A DNA stretch of 8,574 nucleotides from the NCBI GenBank assembly GCA_027347545.1, contig DAIEQT010000091.1, positions 1 to 8,574 on the forward strand, written 5' to 3'. Position numbers and translations under genes: made by a program. The notes under the pieces were generated by a model. That model ran no database searches and had not been told where the DNA came from. It saw only the letters and a list, made by a program, of their open reading frames with translations. Positions 6,885 through 8,574 of this stretch are shown one piece after another. How positions within the stretch are numbered: position 1 is the first letter of the stretch; the number at the start of each line of letters is the position of its first letter. Source of the DNA: Ignavibacteria bacterium (GTDB taxonomy: Bacteria > Bacteroidota > Ignavibacteria > Ignavibacteriales > Melioribacteraceae).

Positions 6885-7142
6885 TTAACCTTTCAGTAAA
6901 CCATTTCTAGTGTTGCTTATGCTGTTATGTTTACCTTCAATTTGAAAAAATTCCACGCGTGTTTTTAGGTTTTGCGATAATTGCATCAAATCATTAGACG
7001 CAACAGCTATCTGTTGTAACCCCTGGGCACTCTCGTTTATTACATTGTTAATCATTTCTACGTTTCTGGAAATTTCTTCCGAAGTTGATGATTGTTCTTC
7101 CGCTGCGGCTGCAACTTGTTCAATCTCTGCCGAGACTTTTGT
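6885..7142 (-). pseudogene. C-terminal stub of a methyl-accepting chemotaxis protein
   Basis: The open frame encodes 85 residues up to the TAA at 6885, with a TGA just upstream at 7143-7145 and no start codon or ribosome site at its head. It contains the sequence AAAAEEQSSTSEEISRNVE, then a heptad-like stretch INNVINESAQGLQQIAVASN, and a short tail. This is the end of the signalling coiled coil of a chemotaxis receptor, which in an intact gene is preceded by the Glu-Ala-Ala-Arg-Ala-Gly-Glu hairpin tip and the sensor domains. None of these is present: the sequence upstream belongs to the beta-barrel gene in another frame. It is best read as a decayed or truncated receptor, or a rearrangement junction. 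Confidence 0.8.
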
Positions 7143-8397
7143 TCATCAATAAAAACGAAAGCGCTACGTTCCATTCTGATTTGTGAGGGGTGTGAATTAC
7201 ATTGAAAATGAAATTGTCATTCAAAGTTGCGCCAGCCTGGAACGACCAGAACGAAGACTCTACATCAACAAACCTGCGCGTTCTTGGGTTGAAGCTTGGT
7301 TCAGTTTCTTCGTTATAAAAAAGACCGATAACTGGTTTTGAAAAAACTGATAATTTCAATTCATTAAAAATCTTGAATAGCTGAATCGCTCTAAACCCAA
7401 CATGATTAACCGATCCCGGAATCATTTCTATTGCTTGATTTAGATAAACATAAAATAAAGTTATATCTGAGTTCCGGTAATCATCTGTTATGGTCATCAA
7501 CTGTCCTTGCCTGAGCTCGCTGTTTTCTCTTAAAGCCGTACTGCTGATAAACATTCCTTGACTCATACCAATTGCAGCCGGGCGAACAAAAAGATTATTC
7601 CCGCCAAAGAATATTCCGCCTAACTGAAAATCATAGTTGTCTTTATGCTTCCAGAAAAAAATGGCGCTGGGTAAACCATCGGGTCTAAACGGAGCCCAAC
7701 GACCAACAGCAAGTGTTCTTACATTTTCTTTTTCTTCCGTGCTTTTAATAAACCCGGCTAAAGCAAAAGTATTGAACGGTCCCTCTACAATTCCGGCAAA
7801 ACCAAAACGGGTATTTAGCTTGTTATCAATCTTGCCGCTGCCTATTAATCCAATTACCGAAACTGAACTAAGTGTGTACTTACCAACTAAGTAATTAGAA
7901 TTAAGGATTGTATTCCGGTATGAATGACCGAGTGTATAACCGTCGAAGTATTCAGAGCCAGCGCGAAACCAAAGATTAGACTGAGGTCTATATGTTATTC
8001 TTGAATAAAATGCCTTTCCCGCAAGTGATGTATCCTTTGCAACATCATAAGTTCCGCCAACGTCTAGCTGCAAACGGTCATCATCATTAATAGGAAAAAG
8101 AACAGCCCCGCCGGTAATTTCTTTTACGCGAAATTCATTTCTGTTATTAAGATTGTTATTAGCAATCTTAAAAAAAAGTGTTTTGTTTCTTTGGTCTTTT
8201 CTATAAAAATTAAAGGAAGAAATATTCTGCCCATCTTCTTTTATATACCCTAATTGGAACTCCCAAATCGGCGAAATTGGTGGTCCGAACACGGAATGTG
8301 TTAAATCGTTACTTGTATTAGTGTGCGTACCTTGCGCAATACTATTTGTCAAAAAAGGAATGACTAAAAACGATAATAGTGAGAGAATGAATTTCAT
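7120..8397 (-). CDS. Predicted outer-membrane beta-barrel protein with altered C-terminus
   Basis: The 425 residues begin with a signal peptide (residues 1-21, cleavage after SIA). The mature part is rich in alternating hydrophobic and aromatic stretches separated by short polar turns, for example around LFFKIANNN, ITGGAVLFP and YDFQLGGIFF, which is typical of a porin-like barrel. There are no CxxCH motifs. The last strand (about Trp409 to Leu417, WNVALSFLL) is followed by MNKSLGRD. The codons after about Asn419 overlap the chemotaxis stub in another frame, so the original end is probably lost or replaced; the barrel itself seems almost complete. An AAGGA lies about 15 nt before the ATG, rather far. 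The cargo is unknown. Given the multiheme cytochromes further along, a role as an outer-membrane partner of electron transfer is possible, but it is not in their operon. Confidence 0.7.
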   Translation of the reverse strand: MKFILSLLSFLVIPFLTNSIAQGTHTNTSNDLTHSVFGPPISPIWEFQLGYIKEDGQNISSFNFYRKDQRNKTLFFKIANNNLNNRNEFRVKEITGGAVLFPINDDDRLQLDVGGTYDVAKDTSLAGKAFYSRITYRPQSNLWFRAGSEYFDGYTLGHSYRNTILNSNYLVGKYTLSSVSVIGLIGSGKIDNKLNTRFGFAGIVEGPFNTFALAGFIKSTEEKENVRTLAVGRWAPFRPDGLPSAIFFWKHKDNYDFQLGGIFFGGNNLFVRPAAIGMSQGMFISSTALRENSELRQGQLMTITDDYRNSDITLFYVYLNQAIEMIPGSVNHVGFRAIQLFKIFNELKLSVFSKPVIGLFYNEETEPSFNPRTRRFVDVESSFWSFQAGATLNDNFIFNVIHTPHKSEWNVALSFLLMNKSLGRD

Positions 8398-8440
8398 AAG
8401 CAGAATATGTTCCTTTGCAAAAATTTATAAACGATTAAAT

Positions 8441-8461
8441 AACTCACGTTACGCATGAGTT
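8441..8461. repeat. Short inverted repeat upstream of the beta-barrel gene
   Basis: AACTCA (8441-8446) and TGAGTT (8456-8461) flank a 9-bp centre, 44 bp before the ATG of the beta-barrel gene. A further TCACGT / ACGTGA pair (8444-8449, 8467-8472) overlaps it. It could be an operator or the edge of a dispersed repeat; I cannot tell which. Confidence 0.35.
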
Positions 8462-8485
8462 GAATTACGTGAATTATTTTTAGTG

Positions 8486-8574
8486 AAACTTGGTGTTTTA
8501 GTGCCTTTGTGGCTTAATTTCTTATCTTTTCTTTTGCCACCAAGTCTCAAAGACACTAAGAAGTCACAAAGTGC
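8486..8574. repeat. Imperfect inverted, quasi-periodic CTTTGTG/CACAAAG-type repeat
   Basis: ACTTGGTG (8488-8495) is inverted at 8538-8545. The flanks carry related words such as GTGCCTTTGTGGC on the left and GACACTAAG and GTCACAAAGTGC on the right. The whole stretch reads as two opposed arms around an AT-rich centre (about 8514-8535). From memory, similar CTTTGTGTC/GACACAAAG sequences occur as dispersed intergenic repeats in Bacteroidota-related genomes; I could not check this. It holds no evident gene and continues past the right edge. Confidence 0.45.

Overview
The window reads as part of a chromosome, or a metagenomic contig, from an AT-rich Gram-negative bacterium. The Ignavibacteria / Bacteroidota-Chlorobi side is my best guess, and it is an inference. 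It rests on moderate AT richness, the style of the multiheme cytochromes, clear GGAGAGG ribosome binding sites (unusual in Bacteroidia proper), a probable outer-membrane beta-barrel and a chemotaxis-receptor remnant. Every supported gene lies on the minus strand, so the biological order runs from right to left.

Right part (8574 to about 6640). At the far right is a non-coding stretch with inverted repeats. Next comes a predicted 425-residue outer-membrane beta-barrel protein with a signal peptide (8397-7120). Its last codons run directly into an 85-codon stub encoding the C-terminus of a methyl-accepting chemotaxis protein in another frame (7142-6885). The stub has no 5' part, so the junction looks like a deletion or rearrangement scar. 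A terminator-like hairpin with a T8 run follows the stub. Then comes a small putative lipoprotein (6636-6373) and a 227-bp spacer.

Left part (6145 to 1). Four tightly packed genes look like one operon and are the main interest. (1) A membrane protein of 5 predicted helices has two His-x13-His pairs, as expected for two b hemes. (2) A membrane-anchored flavoprotein carries a ferredoxin-like Fe-S domain and two Rossmann folds. (3) A secreted cytochrome has 20 CxxCH motifs. Its start appears to be ATT, and its 5' end overlaps gene 2 by 19 bp. (4) A very large secreted cytochrome overlaps gene 3 by 22 bp and runs off the left edge after 792 residues, with 32 CxxCH motifs already and no stop.

The giant cytochrome is built from three-heme repeat units. 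Four older units are 74-77 residues long. They are followed by an almost perfect array of 70-residue (210-bp) units that alternate between two subtypes, giving a 420-bp higher-order repeat. Each 70-residue unit holds exactly three CxxCH motifs plus three other conserved histidines, the stoichiometry expected for three bis-His hemes.

Taken together, the operon suggests a transmembrane electron conduit: NAD(P)H or a related donor, to FAD and Fe-S, to b hemes in the membrane, to a 20-heme periplasmic carrier, to an expandable repeat-built heme chain. The direction of flow and the terminal acceptor cannot be read from the sequence. The porin-like protein upstream may be a partner, but the rearranged junction and a separate small gene lie between them.
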